A DNA stretch of 64,000 nucleotides from Paraglaciecola sp. MB-3u-78 (GTDB lineage Bacteria; Pseudomonadota; Gammaproteobacteria; Enterobacterales; Alteromonadaceae), in NCBI RefSeq assembly GCF_002835935.1, contig NZ_PJCF01000008.1, positions 156,373 to 220,372 of the forward strand, written 5' to 3'. The position numbers and the translations under genes are program-made. This document shows positions 55,304-63,372 of the stretch, piece after piece. Position 1 is the first letter of the stretch. The number at the start of each line of letters is the position of its first letter. The notes under the pieces are model-generated. The model searched no databases, had not been told where the DNA came from, and worked only from the letters and a program-made list of their open reading frames with translations.

Positions 55304-56818
55304 TTGAAAAAATTTAAAACACTCACATTAGCTTGCTTGCCAGCGGCAATGCTGGTTTGTTTGGCATCACCTGCAAATGCCGAGCTGAACAACTTAATCA
55401 CCAATGGATCTTTCGAAAACGGAGATTATACCGGTGCAAATTACAGCTGGTTACAAGTTAATCAGGGGGAGTCATACATTACTGGTTGGAGTGTAGGCGG
55501 TCAGGCTGTTGATTGGCATAATGATTACTCATTTTCTCCTATTCAAAACGGGAAAAAAGCTGTTGACCTTAACATAAGCGGAGGAGGTCTCAACAATACA
55601 GGGACAATTTCACAGACGTTTAGTACCGTAGTAAATGCAACGTATAGCCTTGAGTTCTACTTCTCAGGTCCGCACACAGGTTTCCCTAATCCTCGCCAAG
55701 TGAGAGTAGAAGTCGCGGGAGTTAGTCAAATCTTTTCTCAGACAGCTTCTTCGAATAATAATCTAACTTGGGGATTACACACTTATAACTTTAAAGCGAT
55801 CGACACATCAACAACGTTAAAGTTCTCTGCAGTTAATGGCTCTGGTTATTGGGGGCCTCTTATTGATAATGTGAGTGTTAATAAAGTTTCTAATCCACCA
55901 TCCCCGTTTAAATCCCATGCTGCAATATCGGGTGGTGCGATAAATATAGCCGCAGGCTCCACTGTTAATGGTGATCTCGCTGCACAAGCGGCCGTTGTGA
56001 TAGGAGCTAACGCTGTAATAGATCACAACATCTATGCAGGCGCTGCTGTGACCACCGGTGCTCTGTCTACCGTTGAAAACATCTTTTCTGGTGCCGCCGC
56101 AGGTATAGGCGCTAACGCTATTGCCCAAAATATCCATGCCGGAGCCGCTATTACCTTAGGCGCAAGTGCTCAAGTCCAAGCGGTCTATGCTGGCGCAGCC
56201 ATCACGGAGGGCGCGGGCGCTTCGACTAATGACGTTTTAACTAAGCATGCCAACTCAGATGACAATGCTGAAGCCGGCGATATACATAATGCTGGTAATA
56301 TGGCAGACATGATAGCGCTGATAACGGACACACAGTCCGCTTTATCTGACCTCGCGCCATCCTCTGCTAATGGACCATTATCGACCACTATGGGCACACG
56401 CACGTTAGCGCCTGGTGTATGGGAAGGCAGTGCTGTGAGTATCGCCGCAAGCTCAACCATTACCTTTGATGCGAATGAGAATGGAGTTGGTGAGAACCAC
56501 GTTTGGGTTATTAATCTTAGTGAGGCGCTGACGGTGGGTGCGTCGACTCATTTCGAGATAATGGGTTTGGATGACACCGATACCGCTACTATCATCTGGA
56601 ATGTAGGCGCTGCGCTCACCATGGGTGCAGGCACCTCTTTTCGTGGTACCGCATTTGTAGGGGGAGCCGTTAACGCGGCGACTTCATCGGTTAGTTGTGG
56701 TCACTTGTATGCAACGGGCGCCATTAGTATCGGTAGCATTGGTGTCGATAGTGCAGGTAGTCCAGTCACTTGTGAAAACTCTGATGCCGTCTTCACTTAT
56801 CTGGAGACACTTGATTAA
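55304..56818 (+). CDS. Secreted modular protein: DUF642-like domain plus repeat region plus DUF3494-like domain
   Basis: This 504-residue protein has a signal peptide (cleavage after ANA26), then a beta-sandwich domain (~27-200) beginning NLITNGSFENGDY with TGWSVGGQAVDW and ending PLIDNVSV, the pattern of DUF642/choice-of-anchor galactose-binding-like domains. Residues 242-309 are four 17-residue repeats (NIYAGAAVTTGALSTVE type) likely forming a beta-solenoid. The rest (~310-495) holds LAPGVWEGSAVSIAASSTITFDA, NHVWVINLSEALTVGAST and ATIIWNVGAALTMGAGTSFRG, close to DUF3494. The start is TTG 55304, with AAGGAA ahead. An ice- or polysaccharide-binding adhesin is plausible. Confidence 0.82.
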   Translation: MKKFKTLTLACLPAAMLVCLASPANAELNNLITNGSFENGDYTGANYSWLQVNQGESYITGWSVGGQAVDWHNDYSFSPIQNGKKAVDLNISGGGLNNTGTISQTFSTVVNATYSLEFYFSGPHTGFPNPRQVRVEVAGVSQIFSQTASSNNNLTWGLHTYNFKAIDTSTTLKFSAVNGSGYWGPLIDNVSVNKVSNPPSPFKSHAAISGGAINIAAGSTVNGDLAAQAAVVIGANAVIDHNIYAGAAVTTGALSTVENIFSGAAAGIGANAIAQNIHAGAAITLGASAQVQAVYAGAAITEGAGASTNDVLTKHANSDDNAEAGDIHNAGNMADMIALITDTQSALSDLAPSSANGPLSTTMGTRTLAPGVWEGSAVSIAASSTITFDANENGVGENHVWVINLSEALTVGASTHFEIMGLDDTDTATIIWNVGAALTMGAGTSFRGTAFVGGAVNAATSSVSCGHLYATGAISIGSIGVDSAGSPVTCENSDAVFTYLETLD

Positions 56819-56862
56819 TTAGCGGTAATTACGCACTTTAATACGTGCAATTTCACAAAGTA

Positions 56863-56896
56863 AATGGCCGGCTGTTATAGCCCGGCCATTTTTTTA
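56863..56896 (+). terminator. Intrinsic terminator after the modular DUF3494 gene
   Basis: AATGGCCGG (56863-56871) pairs with CCGGCCATT (56882-56890) and runs into a tract of seven T, 45 bases past the stop. Confidence 0.88.
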
Positions 56897-56983
56897 TTCA
56901 ATAAAGTCATTAAATAGTTATCAGTGTAATACCTGAACAGGTGTGTGAGTTTTTATCGGGACAGCCAAAATAGTGAATCAGAG

Positions 56984-57058
56984 AACTATCGGGGTCAGAA
57001 CAACGTTAAATAACGCATAGTAACTATCGGGGTCAGAATAACGTTAAATAACGCATAG
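56984..57058 (+). repeat. REP-like repeats, left pair (38-bp period)
   Basis: Two near-identical 37-base units (56984-57020, 57022-57058; one difference) each start AACTATCGGGGTCAGAA and end TAACGCATAG, with an inner CGTTA/TAACG palindrome. Their first 19 bases recur in inverted orientation after the RAYT gene at 62167-62204. The IS1634-type element is inserted right at the end of the second unit. Confidence 0.85.
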
Positions 57059-58809
57059 CTGACATTGATCAGACCAAATTGAATAATTTCTATTTATAAT
57101 ATTTCCCACAAGATCGCGGGTTTAGTACAATATCACCTCAACTTTTGAGGGTGAAATCACAATGAAAATCAAACGGTTAGACCACCATGGCATTGTTGCT
57201 GGCGTTATCGACGACTTAAACATGGTGCCTTTGTTAGATAAGCATTTGCCGCAAGATGATCTTCAAGAAATTAGCCCGGGCGAGGCGATAAAGGGCATGA
57301 TAATGAATGGCCTGGGGTTTTGTAATCGCCCTTTGACGCTTAGCCCTCAGTTTTTTGCCAATCTCCCGATGGAGCATCTATTTCGTGAAGGCGTTGAGGC
57401 ATCTCACTTTAATCGCCATAAACTAGGCCGAACACTGGACCAATGTTATGACTTTGGTTGTGAAAGTCTGTTTTCCTTGGTATCGCATCAGGCCTGCGAA
57501 ATAGAGGCTGTAGATTGCCAGTTTAAATCCCTTGATACCACAAGTCATTCGTTAACCGGCGAGTATGCGCATGATGAGGAAGGCTGTGACGAGCATGTTA
57601 TCAGAATTACACACGGTCATAGCAAAGCGCATCGCCCTGATTTAAAACAAGTTGTACAAGAAATGATTGTCAGTCAAGACGGAGGAATACCCTTGGCCGT
57701 TAAAAATTGGGATGGTAATAGCGCTGATACAAAAGTGTTTAAAGAGCGCGCTAAGGCGCTGGTCAAGATGGTGAAAACTGCGCCCAAGCCTAACTACTTG
57801 GTCGCTGACTGTAAGCTTTACCATAAAGACAATGCTGAGTTCTTATCGCAACTGACGTTTATTACGCTTATCCCGTCCACTATTAAACTAGAAAAAACAC
57901 TCATTACAGAAGCCCTAACTGCGCAAGAATGGACGACTATTGATGACAACTACCAGTACACAGTGAATGAAGTAGAGCACATGGATATTAAACAGCGCTG
58001 GATAGTCGTCAATTCAAAAGCCGCAGGTGAGCGTGCAACAAAAACGATTGGCAGACAAGCCGACCGCGCCAAGGAAAAATTAGACAAAGAGTTATTTCAT
58101 TTGCAAGCCCAGCGCTTCACTTGCAAAGAGGACGCACTGAAGTCGTTGGCCGCGCTTAACAAGCGACAAAAGTATCACCAACTGACTGAGCTTAACTGCA
58201 TAGCACACAAGGTTTACGAGGGAAAAGGCCGACCTAAAAAAGATGCACCAGTCAAACAAATTGTATGGCAAACGAGCGCGGTGGTTGAGCTAAATGATAA
58301 AGCAATTCAACATGCTATTGAACAAAAATCATGCTTTATACTCGCCACAAATGCCGACGAAAAAGCGCTATCACCTGAGGGAATTCTGCATCATTACAAG
58401 GCGCAATCGGTGGTAGAAAGAGGGTTTAGATTCCTAAAAGACCCACTGTTTTTTGTGTCATCCTTGTTCATCAAAAAGCCTAGTCGTATCGACGCATTGT
58501 TAATGATCATGACCTTATCTTTATTGGTTTACTCAATCGCGCAACGACGCATGCGCGCGAGCATGAAAAAAGCCAATGAAACCATCCCAAACCAGATTAA
58601 CATACCCTCTGCTACCCCCACACTGCGCTGGGTGTTTCAATGCTTCGAGGGTATCAACCTCGTTCAGCCTGAAGAAACCTATGATAAAACAAGCACTTAC
58701 TTAGATGGATTCGATAAACTAAGGACAAAAATCATTAATTTGATTGGAGGCCATTCGCTGCATTTGTATAATATTCAAAAAAGTAGCGTGGGGGTCTGAT
58801 CAATGTCAG
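57059..58809 (+). mobile_element. Complete IS1634-type insertion sequence (1,751 bp)
   Basis: The element is bounded by perfect 17-bp inverted ends, CTGACATTGATCAGACC (57059-57075) and its reverse complement (58793-58809). It is flanked by a direct 6-bp duplication GCATAG (57053-57058 and 58810-58815). One intact transposase gene fills it. These ends and the duplication make it a complete, probably recent insertion between the left REP-like units and the RAYT gene. Confidence 0.93.
57162..58799 (+). CDS. IS1634-type transposase (IS4-like DDE)
   Basis: This 545-residue protein has the N-terminal DUF4277-like LDHHGIVAGVIDDLNMVPLLDK and RLIHPQ-free DDE core typical of the IS1634 family. The acidic residues are expected around SLDTTSHSL, LVADCKLY and the YREK-like AQSVVERGFRFLKDP segment. 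The frame is intact. GAGGGTGAAATCACA precedes ATG 57162. It is the only gene of the element and should be active in cis. Confidence 0.9.
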   Translation: MKIKRLDHHGIVAGVIDDLNMVPLLDKHLPQDDLQEISPGEAIKGMIMNGLGFCNRPLTLSPQFFANLPMEHLFREGVEASHFNRHKLGRTLDQCYDFGCESLFSLVSHQACEIEAVDCQFKSLDTTSHSLTGEYAHDEEGCDEHVIRITHGHSKAHRPDLKQVVQEMIVSQDGGIPLAVKNWDGNSADTKVFKERAKALVKMVKTAPKPNYLVADCKLYHKDNAEFLSQLTFITLIPSTIKLEKTLITEALTAQEWTTIDDNYQYTVNEVEHMDIKQRWIVVNSKAAGERATKTIGRQADRAKEKLDKELFHLQAQRFTCKEDALKSLAALNKRQKYHQLTELNCIAHKVYEGKGRPKKDAPVKQIVWQTSAVVELNDKAIQHAIEQKSCFILATNADEKALSPEGILHHYKAQSVVERGFRFLKDPLFFVSSLFIKKPSRIDALLMIMTLSLLVYSIAQRRMRASMKKANETIPNQINIPSATPTLRWVFQCFEGINLVQPEETYDKTSTYLDGFDKLRTKIINLIGGHSLHLYNIQKSSVGV

Positions 58810-58857
58810 GCATAGGTTATACTTATTGCTTACTTAACTCAAAGATAAGGACATCCT

Positions 58858-59020
58858 ATGAGTCGTTTGCCTCGTATCTGCCCAATTGGTATTGCACAGC
58901 ATATTATTCAACGGGGTAATAACCGTCAAATTTGTTTTGGTAGTGAACAAGATTTTTTTGCTTATGTGGGTTGGTTAAAAGAGTTTTCTGTTAAGTGTAG
59001 AGTTGATATTCACGCTTGGG
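58858..59020 (+). pseudogene. RAYT (REP-associated Y1 transposase), 5' fragment
   Basis: The first 54 codons (RLPRICPIGIAQHIIQRGNNRQ at the start) are the N-terminus of a Y1/HUH transposase of the REP-associated type, with AAGGA ahead of ATG 58858. The frame is cut at 59020 by the IS21-type element; the short continuation to 59049 is read from inside that element. The 3' part is at 61618-62157. Confidence 0.9.
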
Positions 59021-59231
59021 TGCATATTAACATCAGCTTAGATCGCTGAATACCATCCATGAAGATCAGGTAATAACATCAACTTAGATCGGCGAATAAC
59101 ATCCATCGAGATCAATTTCGAGCCAAAATGTTATTTAGCGATCTGCATCGATGTTATTGAACCGCTTACTTTCTAGTCAATAGATGTGTTTAACCTTTAC
59201 TCTGTCATTTTTACCTGTGACGCGAGTAACC

Positions 59232-60776
59232 ATGTCGACAACACCTATTACTATGAAAAAACTAAAAGATATTCTGAGACTTAAATACGGGCAAAAACTG
59301 ACACATCGGCAAATAGCCAAAAGCTTATCTATCTCCCCTTCGGCGGTATCACGTTATGCCGCTAAAGCCGCGAAAATGGGTATCACTACGTGGCCATTAG
59401 AGGATAAGTGGGATGACGTTGCGTTAAAAAATACATTTTTGAAAACCAAAGCGCCTCTCAAAAAGCACAGTTTACCGAATTGGCAAACGGTGCAAGATGA
59501 GCTTAAAACACGCAAATATATGACCTTGCAGCTCTTGTGGGAAGAGTATGTGGATGACAACCCTGGGGGGTATTACAGTTACAACCATTATTGTCGAATG
59601 TATCGACAATGGAACGTCAGTGTACGCTTATCAATGCGGCAAACCCATCATGCTGGTGAGAAGTTGTTTGTTGACTATTGCGGCCCCACGATGGCTATTG
59701 TGAACCCTGAAACAGGTGAATATCGCAGTGCTCAGGTGTTTGTAGCCGTTATGGGCGCCAGTAATTACACCTATGCTGAAGCCACGTGGTCGCAGCAGTT
59801 AGAAGACTGGATAATGAGTCATGTGCGCTGTTTTGAATTCCTAGGGGGCGTGCCGGACATGGTTATCCCTGATAATCTTAAAAGTGGCGTCCATAGAAGC
59901 TGTCGTTATGAGCCTGACTTAAACCCTACTTACCATCAGCTATCCGAGTATTACGATACGACCGTTGTGCCTGCCAGACCCTATAAACCCAAGGACAAAT
60001 CCAAAGCCGAGGTCGGCGTGCAAATTGTCGAGCGCTGGATAATGGCAAGAATACGCAAAGAAACCTTTTTCAGTTTAAGGCAACTCAACCAACGCATTAG
60101 CGAACTGGTTAACTGGATGAATCATAAAGTCATGAAGCAGTACGATGAATCACGCACATCCCTATTTCAACGTATTGATAAACCCGCCTTAAAAGCCTTA
60201 CCAGAATGCGCCTATCAATACACGTATATCAAAAATGTACGCGTCAATATTGACTATCACGTTGAGATTGAAAAACACTATTACTCTGTACCTTATAGCC
60301 TCGTTAAAAAGCAGCTTGAAGCAAAGATAACCGGTCAGCTTGTTACCTTAAATCATGAGGGCAATACGGTCGCCACTCATGCTCGCGCTTACCAAGCAGG
60401 TCGACATTCCACCCAAGATGCCCACATGCCCAAAGCACATCAAAAGCAACAATGGTCGGCTCAGCGCTTTGAACATTGGGCTAAAAATATCGGGCCACAT
60501 ACCTTGCTGCTGGTGCAAGAAAATCTCGCCAGTAGAAAACACCCTGAACAAGCGTTTCGTTCTTGCTTAGGCTTGCTGAGTTTATCTTCGAAATACACTA
60601 ACGAACGGTTAGAAAATGCCTGCCAACGTGCTCTGCTTACCGGCGCTAAGCGACTTAAAAACGTCACCAACATACTCAAAAAAGGATTGGATAAAACGGC
60701 CATGCCGGAGCAACAACCTGATTTATTATCGTCGATTGAACATCAAAATATCCGTGGCAACGGTTACTACCACTAA
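59232..60776 (+). CDS. istA: IS21-type transposase IstA
   Basis: This ~514-residue DDE integrase has an N-terminal helix-turn-helix (LTHRQIAKSLSISPSAVSRYA), the integrase core with VDYCGPTMAIV (first Asp), MVIPDNLKSGVHRS (second Asp) and KSKAEVGVQIVERWIM (Glu), and a C-terminal DNA-binding domain. The start could be ATG 59232 or 59253; the frame is also open upstream to 59184. istB follows after nine bases with GGAG as its ribosome-binding site. It works with IstB on the element ends. Confidence 0.9.
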   Translation: MSTTPITMKKLKDILRLKYGQKLTHRQIAKSLSISPSAVSRYAAKAAKMGITTWPLEDKWDDVALKNTFLKTKAPLKKHSLPNWQTVQDELKTRKYMTLQLLWEEYVDDNPGGYYSYNHYCRMYRQWNVSVRLSMRQTHHAGEKLFVDYCGPTMAIVNPETGEYRSAQVFVAVMGASNYTYAEATWSQQLEDWIMSHVRCFEFLGGVPDMVIPDNLKSGVHRSCRYEPDLNPTYHQLSEYYDTTVVPARPYKPKDKSKAEVGVQIVERWIMARIRKETFFSLRQLNQRISELVNWMNHKVMKQYDESRTSLFQRIDKPALKALPECAYQYTYIKNVRVNIDYHVEIEKHYYSVPYSLVKKQLEAKITGQLVTLNHEGNTVATHARAYQAGRHSTQDAHMPKAHQKQQWSAQRFEHWAKNIGPHTLLLVQENLASRKHPEQAFRSCLGLLSLSSKYTNERLENACQRALLTGAKRLKNVTNILKKGLDKTAMPEQQPDLLSSIEHQNIRGNGYYH

Positions 60777-60785
60777 GGAGTCATT

Positions 60786-61532
60786 ATGCAAGACATTACC
60801 CTACAACTGAATCAACTAAAACTGACCGGGATGCGTGACGCCCTGAATCAACAGCTTGTTCAAGCCAATACCTACGCCGAGTTAAGCTTCACAGAGCGCC
60901 TACAATTATTGCTTGCCCATGAACTCACGCAACGTGAGCAACGACGGATTGAACGACTGACACGGGAGGCTAAATTCAGGCAAAAAGCCACGCTCGCTGA
61001 TATCCATTACAAAGCCAGTCGCAATATAGATAAAGCACAAATCAGAACGCTGAGCCAAAGTGATTGGCTTCATCATGCGCACAATTTAGTGATAACAGGT
61101 GCGACCGGTTGCGGGAAAACCTTTATCGCTTGCGCCCTTGGCGCAGAGTATTGCAGACAAGGAAAAAGCGTATTGTACTTCCGCTTAAAAGGATTACTGG
61201 AACACATGTATCTCGCTCAAGCAGAAGGCAGCTATCAAAAGCTGGTTAGCAAACTTATCAAAGCCGACTTATTGATTATCGATGATTGGGGCTTAGAGCC
61301 ACTAAACGCCAATCAGCGTAGCGATTTACTTGAGCTTATTGACGGTCGCTACGACCATCATTCAATACTGATTATTAGCCAACTACCGATCAATAAATGG
61401 TATGAAATGATCGGCGAATCGACCCATGCTGATGCCATACTTGACCGCTTAGTGCATCGCTCAATAAAAATGGAATTGGAAGGAGAGTCAATGCGAAAAA
61501 TCACAAAATCATTGACGCATGCAGATCAATAA
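60786..61532 (+). CDS. istB: IS21-type ATP-binding helper protein IstB
   Basis: This 248-residue AAA+ ATPase of the DnaC/IstB family has the Walker A motif GATGCGKTFIA, Walker B LLIIDDWG and sensor residue segment SILIISQLP. The N-terminal ~65 residues are the IstB helical domain. It assembles on target DNA and recruits IstA. The frame is intact. Confidence 0.93.
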   Translation: MQDITLQLNQLKLTGMRDALNQQLVQANTYAELSFTERLQLLLAHELTQREQRRIERLTREAKFRQKATLADIHYKASRNIDKAQIRTLSQSDWLHHAHNLVITGATGCGKTFIACALGAEYCRQGKSVLYFRLKGLLEHMYLAQAEGSYQKLVSKLIKADLLIIDDWGLEPLNANQRSDLLELIDGRYDHHSILIISQLPINKWYEMIGESTHADAILDRLVHRSIKMELEGESMRKITKSLTHADQ

Positions 61533-61617
61533 AAGTAGATTAACCAAGGTCCTATTGATTAGAGAGTTTGCGATCTCCATGAATGTTATTTAGCGATCTT
61601 CCTGATGTTAATACGCA

Positions 61618-62157
61618 GCTTGGGTATTGATGACTAATCACGTCCATTTATTGTGTACGCCGCACGAAGCAGGTGGCGTTAGTCGAATGATGCAAGCTCT
61701 GGGTAGGCAATATGTCAGATACTTTAATCACCGCTATAAAAGAACGGGAACATTGTGGGAAGGGCGCTTTAAGTCTTGCCTAGTGGAAGATGAAGCCTAC
61801 TTAATTCATCTTTATCGTTACATTGAGCTGAACCCAGTTAGGGCCTCGATGGTGGCACAACCTTCTGAATATGTTTGGTCTAGTTATCAGATAAATGCAT
61901 TAGGTAAGGTTTCAAATCTATGCACTCCACATTGTTTATACACCGCGTTAGGTATTAATGATACCGAGCGCCAAGCCACCTACCGACGTTTATTTACTAG
62001 TCATGTCGAGGGGGATTTGTTAGAAGAAATTAGAGCCGCAACTAAGTCAGGTATGGCCTTAGGTAATGATAGATTTAAAAGCGAACTGACATCACTAACA
62101 GGTAGACGCTTACATACATTGCCGCCTGGCAGGAAACTTGGATGGCGTAAGAGTTAA
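61618..62157 (+). pseudogene. RAYT (REP-associated Y1 transposase), 3' fragment
   Basis: From codon ATG 61630 the frame reads MTNHVHLLCTPHEAGGVSRM, including the HUH-like histidines (HVHLL), then the catalytic-Tyr region RQYVRYFNHRYKRTGTLWEG and YIELNPVRASMV, all RAYT signatures. If the IS21 element and one copy of GCTTGGG are removed, codon 55 (G+TA, Val) joins the two parts in frame to give a 231-residue protein. The fragment itself lacks a plausible start. Confidence 0.9.
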
Positions 62158-62166
62158 TTTAACTTT

Positions 62167-62204
62167 GTTCTGACCCCGATAGTTAGTTCTGACCCCGATA
62201 GTTA
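62167..62204 (-). repeat. REP-like repeats, right pair (19-bp period)
   Basis: GTTCTGACCCCGATAGTTA occurs twice in exact tandem (62167-62185, 62186-62204). It is the reverse complement of the first 19 bases of the left units at 56984-57058, so the RAYT gene lies between inverted pairs of the same sequence. Confidence 0.88.
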
Positions 62205-62277
62205 ATTGGACCCTACTAGAAATGTACAGGCTCCGCCTAACCCATTTAGTGATGATTGCCCTGACTGCGTGTAAATT

Positions 62278-62826
62278 ATGAATAAAGATATATTTGATAA
62301 AATGGTTCTCAATAAATAGTTACTTGCCTCCAATTCAGGAGACATAATAAATTCGTGCGGAACTCAATTAGTTGGACACAAGCCAGAAATTGCGCCGAAA
62401 GCTTTTGCTCATGTAATTATTAAAGGGCTAGCAGAAAAACAATTAGATGAATTGGAGTCGATTCTAGGTGTGAAATTAGGCCCAATGCTTAAAAGTTTTT
62501 ATAGTCAAGCTAATGGTTTGATGATTTTTTCAGGCTCCTTGAGGGTTCTAGGATATGTACCTAATGATGCACTGGATTCAGGGGTCTATGACTACCCCTC
62601 TAGCATCTTGACTCCGAATGTCTCAGCTAGGATTGATGGACTAATGGAAGGAGATATCGTTGTTGGCTGGTATAAGAACGATGGTTCATATGTTGTAGTT
62701 AAAAAAAATGGAGAAGCTAGTCGATATGACGTACTCGGAACTGGTGAAGAAACCCAGAGGTGGGTTGACTTTGACAACTGGTTGGCATCAGAAATTATAG
62801 TGTTACATGAAAATTATACTTACTAA
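62278..62826 (+). pseudogene. SUKH/SMI1-KNR4-type immunity protein with in-frame amber codon
   Basis: A 183-codon frame from ATG 62278 is broken only by TAG at 62317-62319 (codon 14). After it, without any ATG, GTG or TTG until 62452, the frame continues with AEKQLDELESILGVKLGPML, FYSQANGLMIFSG and the VVGWYKNDGSYVVVKKNGEAS strands of the SMI1/KNR4 (SUKH) fold, ending ENYTY. SUKH proteins neutralise nuclease toxins in polymorphic toxin systems, and an Rhs gene lies nearby. Either a nonsense mutation silenced it, or TTG 62452 (124 codons) gives a truncated protein that lacks the first helix. Confidence 0.65.
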
Positions 62827-62937
62827 CCTTTGAATCCTAGCCCCGACGAGCGAGGCTTTGGATTCAAACAATGTGAGTACTATATTGTACGTGCGAACAC
62901 ACCTGACTCCGACCAAATTTTATGTAATTTCATAGTT

Positions 62938-63369
62938 TTATTCGAATCTACAAAACACCTGACTTTCCTTATTTTTGGAAAAAGTAAGTTTAGTAAAATG
63001 TTTTAATCGTTTAAGATTTACTATAATGTCGCTTTTCCCTTTTTGCTTGCTTTTACAAACCAGTTCACCGTTTAATAGAACCTTAACAACATTGTAGCTA
63101 AGTAAGTTGGACTGGAGCGTAACTAATATTTCGTCATCATCATTCAAATATTTCCAACGATATTTAACAGTGAAACTTAAAACAATAAGTATCAGAATCG
63201 CAAAAAAAACTATTTCTGGAAGTACCCCACCAAGATGGTTACTTGTTACCTTAGAGTACAATAGAATATTCAATACTATCAATAAATTGTAAAAAACCAT
63301 TTTAACTAGGCCATACAAAAAGTTATTGTTATTCGACGTTATAGGTATTTTCATCTGATCTGAGTTCAC
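62938..63369 (-). CDS. Two-helix membrane protein downstream of Rhs (candidate immunity protein)
   Basis: This 143-residue protein has two membrane segments (FLYGLVKMVFYNLLIVLNIL and LPEIVFFAILILIVLSFTV) and a C-terminal basic soluble part (~75-143) rich in lysine. It starts three bases after the Rhs stop codon (GTG 63369, or ATG 63354) and is on the same strand. No family is recognised. In Rhs loci the gene right after the toxin usually encodes its immunity protein, so that role is inferred; a membrane immunity protein would fit a membrane-active toxin tip. Confidence 0.55.
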   Translation of the reverse strand: MNSDQMKIPITSNNNNFLYGLVKMVFYNLLIVLNILLYSKVTSNHLGGVLPEIVFFAILILIVLSFTVKYRWKYLNDDDEILVTLQSNLLSYNVVKVLLNGELVCKSKQKGKSDIIVNLKRLKHFTKLTFSKNKESQVFCRFE

Positions 63370-63372
63370 TTA

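Larger units (their letters stand above)
59021..61617 (+). mobile_element. Complete IS21-type insertion sequence (2,597 bp)
   Basis: The left end TGCATATTAACATCAG (59021-59036) and right end CTGATGTTAATACGCA (61602-61617) are inverse copies with one mismatch and begin TG and end CA. The target duplication GCTTGGG is at 59014-59020 and 61618-61624 (7 bp). Inside each end are further copies of an (A/T)TAACATCA...AGATCG motif (59074, inverted near 59128 and near 61580), the multiple terminal repeats known for IS21. It carries istA and istB, both intact. Confidence 0.93.
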
